A DNA stretch of 64,000 nt. Origin: Gammaproteobacteria bacterium (lineage in GTDB: Bacteria > Pseudomonadota > Gammaproteobacteria > Steroidobacterales > Rariloculaceae). The notes under the pieces were generated by a model. That model was not told where the DNA came from. It saw nothing but the letters and a program-made list of their open reading frames with translations, and searched no databases. The position numbers were made by a program, and so were the translations under genes. This document shows, piece after piece, positions 37,574-44,649 of this stretch. Every line of letters begins with the position of its first letter. Within the stretch, counting starts at the first letter, position 1. The stretch is from the NCBI GenBank assembly GCA_036381015.1, contig DASVDR010000041.1, forward strand, positions 62,001 to 126,000, given 5' to 3'.

Positions 37574-39937
37574 TCAGGTCGAAACCTGGGCGTCGCCCTC
37601 GGTGAGCGGACGCAGGCGCGGGAACTTCACGATCGTGCCCGGCGCGAGACGGTCGAGATCGAGATCGGGGTTGTATTGGCGCAGCAGCCACACCGGCACG
37701 TGGTAGCGGTGCTGCGCGAGGACCCACACCGACTCGCCGCGGCGGATCACATGGTCCTCGACATCCTCGATCCGATAGCTCGAGAAGAACGCTTCCTGAC
37801 GCCGGCGCTGGTACTCGATGCGGCGCTGCTCGAATTCCTCCGGCGACACGCGCGAGAAGTCGAGCTTCAGCGTTTGGCCGATCACGACCGGTCGACGGAA
37901 CGGCAGGCCGTTCAGGTCGCGGAGCCGCTGCGTGCGGATCTCGAGCCAATCGGCGTAGTGGCCGAGCGTCTCGAGCGCCTGCACCGTGATCGTGCCGTCG
38001 GTCACCGAGTAATCGCTCGGATCGGCGGCGAGCTCGGCCTGCTGGCTGGCGAGCACGTTCTCGCCGGCGTCGGCCTCGCCGCTCGCGGCCGCTGCAGGGT
38101 CGAGCGTTCCGTCGAGCGCCGCGTCGAGCGGCGCCTCGCCGGATGCGAGCCCGAGCTCGAGCTCCCCGCCCTCCGCCGCGGCCGTCTCGAGCGCGACGGC
38201 GGGCTCCGCCGCGACGAGGCCCGCGCTCCCTTCGAGCTCCGCCGTGACGAACGCCGCTTCGGCCTCGGCCGCTTGCGCGGCCTCGAGCGGGCCCGGGTCG
38301 GTAATCAACGCGGCGGTGATCACGGCAGGCTCCGCAACCGCCGCCCCGGCCGTGTCGGCCGCATCGGCGGCCCCCTCAGCCGCATCGGCGGCGCCGGCCG
38401 AGTCGGCAGGGCCGTCCGCGGAAGCGAGCACCGGCCCGGGCACGCGCAGCGTCTGGCCGGCGTAGATCAGGTTCTTGTTGCGGATGTCGTTCTCGCGCAG
38501 CAGCTGCTCCATGTCGACGCCGAGCACTCTCGCGATTCGCTCGATCGTGTCGCCGCGGCGCACGACGTACTCGCCGCCGGCGACGGCCGTCTCGCCCCGG
38601 GCCTCGGCCAGCGTGGCGGGCGTCCCGGCGGCCGGCACCGGCAACATCAGCACTTGCCCGGCGCGGATCAGGTTGCGGCTGCGCAGCCCGTTGAGCTGCA
38701 CGAGCGACGCGAGGCTCACGCGGTAACGCGCGGCGATCTGCGAAAGCGTTTCGCCGCGGCGCACGAGGTGGCGGACGTCGGGTTGCTGCGCCGCATACCG
38801 CTCGGTCGGCGGAACGGAGGCGAGCAGCACGCCCGGATCGGCGCCGAGGTCGGCGGGGAGCCGAAGCGCGAATCCTTTCGGGACGAACTTGTCGCCGCTC
38901 CAGACGAGCTCGGTGAGCGCGGGGTTCAGCTCACGGAGCCGGCCGACGCGCAGATCGAGCGCTCTCGCCAGCGTCTCCGCGGCCATGTAATCCGGCACGG
39001 ACGTCACGATCGTATTCGACGGCGGATCGAGGCGGATCGGGCCGAAATACTTCTGCGGGTCGGCATCGACGTCGAGCGCCGCGAGGAAGGCCGCGTAGAA
39101 GTTCCGCGACGCGAACCCGAAGGTGCGGCTCGAATACTTCTCGATGATCACGCCGATGTCGCTCGTGCCGAGCCGGCTGACGGCGCGGCGCATGCCGGCC
39201 ACGCCGTGGTTGTAGGCCGTGATCGCGAGCGGCCAGCTCTGCAGCACCTCGTAGTTGTCGCGCAGCAGGCGCGCGGCGGCATCCGTGGACAAGAACGGAT
39301 CGCGCCGCTCGTCGACGATGTGGTCGATGCGCATGTAGCGCAGACCGGTGGAGCGCGTGAATTGCCACATGCCCGCCGCGCCGGCTTTCGAGTACGCGGT
39401 GGGGTCGAACGAGGACTCGACGTGCGGCAGGGCCGCGAGCTCGCGGGGGACGCCGTTCGCGGCAAGGACGTCGGCGATGTAATCGCGCCACGCCCCGGAG
39501 CGGATCAGACCTTCGCGGAAGCGGTCGGCCTGCCCGAGCTGGAAGCGAAGCCTGCCCGCCGCCCGCCGGAACTCCGCGTTGCTCGTGCCTTCGGGAAAGA
39601 GCGCGAGCACCCTGCGCGCGTCGGCGTCGAGCCCTTCGCGCTTACCGCTCGCGAGCTCGAGGAGGATCCGGCGGTAGTGCTCCTCCGCCCGGTCGACCGC
39701 GCGCCGTCGCGCGCGCGGACTTGCGATGGGGCCGACCGTCTCGTAGACGACATCGAGCCGCTCCGAGTCGTGAATGAAGCCGCTCTGCGTGTCGATCTCG
39801 GTATAGACGCGCGTCCAGAAACGGATGGCGGGCTCGAGCTGTGGCGGTCGTGGGAAGAGCTCCTCGGCGGCTTGCGCGGCTTGAATCGCCGCGAGCGCGA
39901 CGAGCAAGCCGAGGCAGCAACGCATTGTTCTGATCAA
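37574..39937 (-). CDS. MltD-like lytic transglycosylase with three LysM domains
   Basis: A 787-residue exported muramidase. A signal peptide is followed by the SLT domain (about 130-290) with the catalytic Glu in LPHVESSFDPTAYSKAGAAGMWQF and ITAYNHGVAGM. LysM peptidoglycan-binding modules are at about 389-432, 455-499 and 729-773. Between the second and third lies an Ala/Glu-rich low-complexity spacer of about 130 residues (roughly 505-640). The start TTG 39937 is preferred because GAGGGGG lies 7 bases before it, whereas ATG 39925 would be 19 bases away. E. coli MltD is about 450 residues, so this is a much enlarged version. Confidence 0.9.
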   Translation of the reverse strand: MIRTMRCCLGLLVALAAIQAAQAAEELFPRPPQLEPAIRFWTRVYTEIDTQSGFIHDSERLDVVYETVGPIASPRARRRAVDRAEEHYRRILLELASGKREGLDADARRVLALFPEGTSNAEFRRAAGRLRFQLGQADRFREGLIRSGAWRDYIADVLAANGVPRELAALPHVESSFDPTAYSKAGAAGMWQFTRSTGLRYMRIDHIVDERRDPFLSTDAAARLLRDNYEVLQSWPLAITAYNHGVAGMRRAVSRLGTSDIGVIIEKYSSRTFGFASRNFYAAFLAALDVDADPQKYFGPIRLDPPSNTIVTSVPDYMAAETLARALDLRVGRLRELNPALTELVWSGDKFVPKGFALRLPADLGADPGVLLASVPPTERYAAQQPDVRHLVRRGETLSQIAARYRVSLASLVQLNGLRSRNLIRAGQVLMLPVPAAGTPATLAEARGETAVAGGEYVVRRGDTIERIARVLGVDMEQLLRENDIRNKNLIYAGQTLRVPGPVLASADGPADSAGAADAAEGAADAADTAGAAVAEPAVITAALITDPGPLEAAQAAEAEAAFVTAELEGSAGLVAAEPAVALETAAAEGGELELGLASGEAPLDAALDGTLDPAAAASGEADAGENVLASQQAELAADPSDYSVTDGTITVQALETLGHYADWLEIRTQRLRDLNGLPFRRPVVIGQTLKLDFSRVSPEEFEQRRIEYQRRRQEAFFSSYRIEDVEDHVIRRGESVWVLAQHRYHVPVWLLRQYNPDLDLDRLAPGTIVKFPRLRPLTEGDAQVST

Positions 39938-40180
39938 CCGGCGTCCCCCTCAAGCGGCACGACGACTTCGAGAGCGGGGCGGGATTGTGTCGGACGAGGG
40001 CGACGCGGTCGCTGATCTGGATCACGCGTTGAAAGCCTCGGCCATCGTCGTGCTTGCGAGCTTCTCCCGAGCCGCGATCGAGCGCGTCGTTTTCCTTTTG
40101 TTTATAGCAGCTTGGAGTATATCAGTTCTTCCGCCGGACGAAAGTCGCCGGAAGCGGCGGGACGTGCGGCGACTCTGGGC

Positions 40181-40687
40181 TCAGGAGCGCGTGAGCTCGC
40201 GGATGACGGCGGCGTGCTGCGGGTGGGCGGCGAGCAGCCGACTGCGCGGCGGGATCTCGAAATCGGCGAAGTCGAAGCCGGGCGCGACCATGCAGCCGCA
40301 GAGTGCCCATGACGCCGTGCTCTCGAGCCGCGCGGCCTGCCAAACGCCGGCCGGCACGACGGCGGCCGGCTCGCCGCGCGCGAGATCGCCGGTCAGGAGG
40401 CGCCTCTCGTAGTCGCCATCCGAATCGATCAGGTGCAGCTCGAGCGGCCCGCCGGCATAAAGGTGCCAGATTTCGTCCGTCCACCGCAGACGGTGGAAAG
40501 CCGAGAACTGTTCGCCGGCCAGGAGGTAGTAGATCAGGGTGCCGGCAGAGCGCGCGGCGCTCTCGCCGCCCGGCACGGCCGGGTGCGGGATCTCGAGCGG
40601 CGATCGATAGATTTCCTTGTAGAAGCCGCCTTCGGGGTGCGGCTCGAGCCCGAGGCGCTCGGCGAGTTTCGCGGCGACGGCGTCCAC
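40181..40687 (-). CDS. cupin-fold protein, DUF985 family
   Basis: A 168-residue protein matching DUF985: LGLEPHPEGGFYKEIYRS, AGTLIYYLLAGEQFSAFHRLRWTDEIWHLYAG, VVPAGVWQAARL and GCMVAPGFDFADFE. The fold is a double-stranded beta helix; yeast YML079w is a structural relative and no enzymatic activity is established. The start is GTG 40687. A perfect TATAAT on the same strand ends 8 bases before the start codon, so the transcript may have no leader. Confidence 0.88.
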   Translation of the reverse strand: MDAVAAKLAERLGLEPHPEGGFYKEIYRSPLEIPHPAVPGGESAARSAGTLIYYLLAGEQFSAFHRLRWTDEIWHLYAGGPLELHLIDSDGDYERRLLTGDLARGEPAAVVPAGVWQAARLESTASWALCGCMVAPGFDFADFEIPPRSRLLAAHPQHAAVIRELTRS

Positions 40688-40694
40688 GCCGCGG

Positions 40695-40700
40695 ATTATA
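40695..40700 (-). promoter_or_regulatory. TATAAT -10 box placed for a leaderless DUF985 transcript
   Basis: Read on the minus strand the hexamer is exactly TATAAT. Transcription would begin about 7 bases later, at the GTG start of the DUF985 gene. At 18-bp spacing the -35 position reads CGGACG (three of six). Confidence 0.45.
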
Positions 40701-40812
40701 CGGGCGGGGCGGGCCGCGCGTCCGCGCCGTCGGTGGCGGTCCGGCGGGGCGAGGGTACACTAGGGCCGTCGGGAGTCGACCGGCCTATCCAATACGAATC
40801 GAGGGGGAGTCC

Positions 40813-41463
40813 ATGAGAACAACGTCATCGTTCGCGCTCGCGGCCGCGGCGGCGCTTGCGTCCGGCCTCGCCGATGCTCAGCAGGCGGACCCGCGGATGA
40901 GCTTCTTCATCACCAGCGAAGGACCCGGCAACGGAGCGGATCTGGGCGGCCTCGAGGGCGCCGACGCGCATTGTCAGCAGCTGGCGGAGGCGGTCGGCGC
41001 CGGCGACAAGACGTGGCGTGCGTACCTGAGCGCGACGGCTTCGGATGGCCAGCCGGCCGTGAACGCGCGCGATCGCATCGGCGAAGGCCCCTGGTTCAAC
41101 GCAAGGGGGGTGATGGTCGCGGAGAGCGTCGAGGATCTGCACAGTGAGAACAACAACCTCGGCAAGGAGACGTCGCTGAGCGAGAAGGGCGAGCAGATCA
41201 ACGGCCGCGGCGACTCGCCGAACATGCACGACATCCTCACAGGCTCCGAGACGGACGGCACGGTCTCGACGGCGGGCAGTACCTGCGAGAACTGGACGAG
41301 CAGCGGCTCCGACGGCAGCGCGATGGTCGGCCATCACGACCGTCAAGGCGGCGGAGCCAATCCGATGTCGTGGAACTCGGCGCACGCCTCCCGCGGCTGC
41401 GGCCAGGCGGATCTGCAGGGCACCGGCGGCAACGGATTGTTCTACTGCTTCGCGATCGATTGA
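40813..41463 (+). CDS. secreted lectin-like protein of unknown function
   Basis: A 216-residue exported protein: signal peptide to about residue 22 (GLADAQ), then MSFFITSEGPGNGADLGGLEGADAHCQQLA, TWRAYLSATA, AVNARDRIGEGPWFNARG, and a C-terminal GCGQADLQGTGGNGLFYCFAID. Several cysteines could pair. I have seen this pattern annotated as lectin in environmental bacteria and the C-terminal end recalls endostatin-like or C-type-lectin folds, but no sugar-binding site is proven. ATG 40813 follows GAGGGGGAG. It lies upstream of the Met leader and the MetRS-like gene in the same direction. Confidence 0.65.
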   Translation: MRTTSSFALAAAAALASGLADAQQADPRMSFFITSEGPGNGADLGGLEGADAHCQQLAEAVGAGDKTWRAYLSATASDGQPAVNARDRIGEGPWFNARGVMVAESVEDLHSENNNLGKETSLSEKGEQINGRGDSPNMHDILTGSETDGTVSTAGSTCENWTSSGSDGSAMVGHHDRQGGGANPMSWNSAHASRGCGQADLQGTGGNGLFYCFAID

Positions 41464-41520
41464 GCCCCGCGGCGGCCGTCGCACCGATCGCGGAGGAGTC
41501 GCGGTGGATCGCTCTCCGAG

Positions 41521-41554
41521 AAGGGGGCCCCGAAATAGGGCCGCGCCCTTTTAG
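41521..41554 (+). terminator. weak hairpin plus T run after the lectin-like gene
   Basis: AAGGG near 41521 can pair with CCCTT before a TTTT run ending near 41552, with GGGCC repeats inside. The stem is short and imperfect. If active it would separate the lectin-like gene from the Met leader, which would then need its own promoter. Confidence 0.25.
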
Positions 41555-41564
41555 CGGTCGGGTT

Positions 41565-41660
41565 ATGATGGGCATCATGCGACCGAGCGCCGGCACGATG
41601 CCTATGACCATCGCCATGTCTTCGAACGTGGGGATGGCGCTCGGGGCGATTCAGAGCTAA
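41565..41660 (+). CDS. Met-rich leader peptide of the MetRS-like gene
   Basis: A 31-codon open frame runs from ATG 41565 to TAA 41660. Seven codons are Met: 1, 2, 5, 12, 14, 18 and 24. Codons 7-9 (41583-41591) form the left arm of a 9-bp stem whose right arm is 41636-41644, also inside the frame. A 14-bp terminator hairpin follows 20 bases after the stop, and a methionyl-tRNA synthetase homologue follows that. This is the layout of an amino-acid attenuator. No strong ribosome site precedes it. A TATGAT at 41564-41569 could be a -10 box, in which case the RNA would begin near Met5 (41577) without a leader. Confidence 0.6.
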   Translation: MMGIMRPSAGTMPMTIAMSSNVGMALGAIQS

Positions 41661-41718
41661 GCCGACAAGCCGTAACGAATGCCGAGCCATCTCCAAGAGG
41701 TGGCTCGGCATTTTTTTT
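41583..41718 (+). promoter_or_regulatory. candidate Met-responsive transcription attenuator
   Basis: Four segments can be drawn. Segment 1 is CCGAGCGCC (41583-41591), segment 2 GGCGCTCGG (41636-41644), segment 3 TGCCGAGCCA (41680-41689) and segment 4 TGGCTCGGCA (41701-41710). 1:2 pairs perfectly over 9 bp; 3:4 is the terminator; 2 and 3 share a 6-bp complement (GCTCGG with CCGAGC) that could act as antiterminator. A ribosome stalled at the Met codons in or before the 1:2 loop would free segment 2; one that reaches the stop would cover it. Pairing is seen; function is inferred. Confidence 0.6.
41680..41718 (+). terminator. strong intrinsic terminator before the MetRS-like gene
   Basis: TGCCGAGCCATCTC pairs with GAGGTGGCTCGGCA over 14 bp (one T-G wobble) with a CAA loop, followed directly by eight T residues (41711-41718). 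It lies between the Met-rich frame and the ribosome site GGAG of the MetRS-like gene, in its 5' region. Confidence 0.9.
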
Positions 41719-41735
41719 GCCCTGGAGAAAGCGTC

Positions 41736-42530
41736 ATGAGCTATCGTTTCGTCTCGACGGCGATCCCGTACGTGAACGCGCCCCCGCACATCGGGTTCGC
41801 GCAGGAGCTCGTGATCGCCGACGTCGTCGCCCGACATGCGCGGCTTCGCGGCGACTACACGTTCTTTCTGTCCGGCACGGACGACAACAGCTTGAAGAAC
41901 GCGATCGCGGCGGAGGCGGCCGGCATCCTCCTTTCCGCGGGGCTCCGCCCGCCGAGCGAAATCCTCGTGCACGGTTACGTCACGGTCGAGGGCGAGAAGA
42001 TCAGCAAGTCGCACGGTCGGACCGTATCGCCGGCGGAGGCGTGCCGCCGCCACGGCACCGATGCGCTGCGCTATTACCTGTTGCGCCATGTCGGCAGCCA
42101 TTACGACGGCGACTTCTCGTGGGAGCGTCTCGCGGAGGTCTATGAGCACGAGCTCGCGAACGATCTCGGGAATCTCGTGTCCCGAGCGACGGCGCTCGTG
42201 CGCAGACACGGCGTGCCGGCCGAACCTGGGTCGGAGCTCGCCTCGGGGCTCGAGGCCGAGGTCGCTCGGCACGTGGAGGAGTTCGCTGTGCATCGAGCGC
42301 TCGATGCGATCTGGAGCGTCGTCGGGTCCGCCAACGCCTATGTGAACCGGACCGAGCCTTGGAAGCTCGGGAAACACGGGCTGATCGGGGCACTGGGCGA
42401 CGTGCTCGGCGAGCTCTACGCCGCGCTCCGGCGCGTGGGCGAAGCGCTGCGGCCGTTTCTGCCCGACGCGTCGTCGCGGCTGCTCGTCGCGCTCGACGCC
42501 TCGTCGCCCGAGCCGCTGTTCCCGCGATGA
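41736..42530 (+). CDS. methionyl-tRNA synthetase paralogue with central deletion
   Basis: A 264-residue class I synthetase relative. The N-terminus (residues 1-63) has the HIGH-type motif PPHIGF and GTDDNSLKNAIAAEAAG; the next residues jump to ILLSAGLRPPSEILVHGYVTVEGEKISKS, the KMSKS-loop region, followed by a normal anticodon-binding helical domain (to RPFLPDASSR). Homologues of the roughly 500-residue type have over 200 residues between these points (connective peptide and half of the Rossmann fold), so this gene lacks them while keeping frame. It can hardly aminoacylate. The start ATG 41736 follows GGAG by 9 bases. It overlaps the next gene (ATGA). It may be a decaying gene, a regulatory remnant or an assembly collapse. 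Confidence 0.75.
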   Translation: MSYRFVSTAIPYVNAPPHIGFAQELVIADVVARHARLRGDYTFFLSGTDDNSLKNAIAAEAAGILLSAGLRPPSEILVHGYVTVEGEKISKSHGRTVSPAEACRRHGTDALRYYLLRHVGSHYDGDFSWERLAEVYEHELANDLGNLVSRATALVRRHGVPAEPGSELASGLEAEVARHVEEFAVHRALDAIWSVVGSANAYVNRTEPWKLGKHGLIGALGDVLGELYAALRRVGEALRPFLPDASSRLLVALDASSPEPLFPR

Positions 42531-43276
42531 CGCACGGAATCGGATCCGCGCTCGGCATCGCGCGCTCGCTCGCGATGTACTACGCGTCGCCGTTGCGCGG
42601 CGCGCGAATGACGCGCTTCTATGCCGAGCTCGTGGCGCCGGGGTCGGTCTGCTTCGACATCGGATCCCACGCCGGCAACCGGATCCGGATCTGGCGGCGG
42701 CTCGGCGCCCGCGTCGTCGCCGTGGAGCCGCAAGCGCCATTCGTCCGGTTGTTGCGACTTCTGTACGGCCGCGACGCCGGCGTCACGATCGTGCCGAAGG
42801 CCGTCGGGCGTGCACCCGGACGCGCCCGGCTTCTCGTCAGCGAGCGGGCGCCGACGGTCACGACGTTGTCCCGAGAATGGATCGAGGACGTGCGGCAAGA
42901 CCCGTCGTTCCGCGGCGTGCAGTGGGCCGAAGGCGACGAGGTCGAGCTGACGACGCTTCAGGCGCTGGTCGACGAGCACGGCCTGCCGCAGTTCGTGAAG
43001 ATCGATGTGGAAGGCTACGAAGCCGAGGTGCTCGCGGGCGTCTCGACCGCGCTGCCGGCGTTGTCGTTCGAATACCTGCCCGCGGCCAGGGAGACGGCCG
43101 TCGTGTGCGTGGAACGTCTCGCGGCCCTCGGCGACTATCTCTTCAACTGGTCCGCCGGCGAGAGCCACGTTTTCGGCGAGACCGAGTGGGTCGACGCGGA
43201 CGGCATTCGCCGCTTCGTTGCGTCGTTGACGGCGCGGTCCCGATCCGGCGACATCTACGCGCGGCTGCGCGGCTGA
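42527..43276 (+). CDS. FkbM-family SAM-dependent methyltransferase
   Basis: A 249-residue methyltransferase of the FkbM type. The SAM site is VCFDIGSHAGNRIRIWRRLGARVVAVEPQ, followed by TTLQALVDEHGLPQFVKIDVEGYEAEVLAG, the family's second signature. FkbM enzymes methylate hydroxyl groups on polyketides, sugars or lipids; the substrate is unknown here. Its ATG overlaps the stop of the MetRS-like gene, so translation is coupled and it would share the Met attenuator. Control of a SAM-consuming enzyme by methionine supply would make sense, but that is inference. Confidence 0.85.
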   Translation: MTHGIGSALGIARSLAMYYASPLRGARMTRFYAELVAPGSVCFDIGSHAGNRIRIWRRLGARVVAVEPQAPFVRLLRLLYGRDAGVTIVPKAVGRAPGRARLLVSERAPTVTTLSREWIEDVRQDPSFRGVQWAEGDEVELTTLQALVDEHGLPQFVKIDVEGYEAEVLAGVSTALPALSFEYLPAARETAVVCVERLAALGDYLFNWSAGESHVFGETEWVDADGIRRFVASLTARSRSGDIYARLRG

Positions 43277-43363
43277 CGAGCGTCTCGAGCCGCGTCGGCC
43301 GTGTGCCCTCGCGGCTGACGTGCGTCCCGGGCCCGCGTCGGCCGTCAGGCCTCGCGGCTCGGC
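43269..43363. repeat. tandem imperfect 42-43 bp repeat
   Basis: Two head-to-tail units begin GCGGCTGACG at 43269 and 43311 and share CGCGTCGGCCGT further in, with about a fifth of positions differing; a third unit begins GCGGCTCGGCT at 43354. The array starts in the last codons of the FkbM gene and fills the gap to the converging GST gene. It may form G+C-rich hairpins. Confidence 0.6.
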
Positions 43364-43999
43364 TCAGCCCGCGGCCTTCAGCCGGGCGACGAACTCCTCT
43401 TCCCGCGCGGCGGCCCGCTTCGCGGCCGGCCGCTCCGTGCAGCGGGTGGAATAGTCGACGAGCGCCGGCCGCGGCTCGAGCGCCTTCGTCATGAGGCCCC
43501 AGCCGATTTGCGAGGCCACGTACAGGTCGGCCGCCGTGAAGCGCTCGCCGAGAAGATACGGTCCCTTCGCGACGGCCTGCTCGAGCGTATCCAGCGTGTC
43601 ACGGTAGGTGCCGTATCCGATTGCGCTCGGCCGTCCGGGGTCCGGCCGGTCGAGCATCTTGTCCACGAGCGCGGGCTCGAGGCAGCCGGCGGCGAAGAAC
43701 AGCCACCGGTAATACGTGCCGCGGTCCGGAGAGCGGACATTGGGTGCCAGGCCGGCGTCCGGAAATGCGTCCGCGAGATAGGCGCATATCGCCGCGCTCT
43801 CGGTCACGACGGTGCCGCGATGCACGATCGCGGGCAATTTGCCCATCGGGTTGATCGCGAGATACTCGGGCGCCTTGTGCTCGTTCTTGTCGAAGCGGAT
43901 CAGCTCGACCTCGTAAGACGCTTCGACTTCCTCGAGCATCCAGTGGACGATTCGGGCGCGCGACATCGGGTTGTGATAGAAGACGAGATCCCTGCTCAT
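43364..43999 (-). CDS. glutathione S-transferase family protein
   Basis: A 211-residue cytoplasmic GST. The N-terminal thioredoxin-like domain has FYHNPMSRARIVHWMLEE with Ser13 near the catalytic position, NPMGKLPAIV with the cis-Pro, and the glutathione-binding TESAAICAYLADAFP. The C-terminal helical domain contains PYLLGERFTAADLYVASQIGW with the N-capping motif. Substrate is unknown; bacterial GSTs act in detoxification or isomerisation. AGGAGG lies before ATG 43999. Confidence 0.92.
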   Translation of the reverse strand: MSRDLVFYHNPMSRARIVHWMLEEVEASYEVELIRFDKNEHKAPEYLAINPMGKLPAIVHRGTVVTESAAICAYLADAFPDAGLAPNVRSPDRGTYYRWLFFAAGCLEPALVDKMLDRPDPGRPSAIGYGTYRDTLDTLEQAVAKGPYLLGERFTAADLYVASQIGWGLMTKALEPRPALVDYSTRCTERPAAKRAAAREEEFVARLKAAG

Positions 44000-44111
44000 C
44001 GAATCCTCCTGACGCGGGGAAGGGGCTAACCGATGTTCCGGCGCGGCGGCGCAGGAATCAACGGGCGAAGCCCCGGGCGCGCTTCGCCGCCGCGTGCGTT
44101 ATCCTTCGCCC

Positions 44112-44558
44112 ATGAACACATCCGCACTCACCGAGCAGGAAAGGGCGCTGATCGAGCATGCGTGCGCGCGGCTCGTCCTCGAATCCGTCGCCGCGAACGA
44201 CCGCCAGGACTACGAGGCGTTCGCGGATCTCTTCACGAGCGACGGCTTGCTTCACAGGCCCTCGGGCCCGCCGCTCGTCGGCCGCGACGAGATCATCGAC
44301 TCCTACCGGTCGCGGCCGCGGAACCGGATGACGCGCCACGTGTGCAGCAACATCATCGTCACGGCGGAATCGACGGCGACAGCCCGCGGCCTCACGTACG
44401 TGGTGCTGTATTCGGCCGATGCGCTGCGGGCGGAGGGGCCTTTCGGAGCGAAGTGCGATCCCCGCACGCTGATCGGCGAGCTCGAGGACGCGTTTCGGCT
44501 GACGGCCTCGGGCTGGCGCATCGCCGAACGGCGGGCCCGCTTCGTCATGCATACCTAG
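44112..44558 (+). CDS. NTF2-like / SnoaL-type small protein
   Basis: A 148-residue protein of the NTF2-like superfamily: YEAFADLFTSDGLLHRPSGPPLVGRDEIIDSYRSRP, then TRHVCSNIIVTAEST and TLIGELEDAFRLTASGWRIAERRARF. The pattern suits SnoaL-like lyases and isomerases or the small subunit of ring-hydroxylating enzymes; no partner subunit is adjacent, and no activity can be named. ATG 44112 is preferred over 44094 as the better start. Its stop TAG is followed after one base by the half copy of the 166-bp repeat. Confidence 0.8.
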   Translation: MNTSALTEQERALIEHACARLVLESVAANDRQDYEAFADLFTSDGLLHRPSGPPLVGRDEIIDSYRSRPRNRMTRHVCSNIIVTAESTATARGLTYVVLYSADALRAEGPFGAKCDPRTLIGELEDAFRLTASGWRIAERRARFVMHT

Positions 44559-44559
44559 T

Positions 44560-44646
44560 GTCCCGCAAATACCTGTACATGATGCTTGACCCGACGCTCG
44601 CGCACGCCCAGCCGGCGCTCACTGCGTTCGCCGCCCCGGAGGGACC
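44560..44646. repeat. half copy of the 166-bp MITE-like element, copy 3
   Basis: This starts GTCCCGCAAATACCTGTACA and aligns with the reverse complement of copies 1 and 2 through GACGCTCGCG-CACGCC and GCGCTCACTGCGTTCG, then stops at the centre of the element (GGGACC). The second half and its terminal repeat are missing. It fills the space between the NTF2-like stop and the DUF885 start, and its distal end contains GGAGGG (44638-44643), the ribosome site of that gene. Confidence 0.85.
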
Positions 44647-44649
44647 GCG

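Noticed and set aside
36600-37949. Longer HemD with an N-terminal extension
   Set aside because: The extra 167 codons run back into the transglycosylase gene and are Arg/Pro-rich without family likeness; ATG 37448 starts at the expected place.
43269-43363. CRISPR-like array
   Set aside because: Only two and a fraction units, head to tail with no unique spacers.
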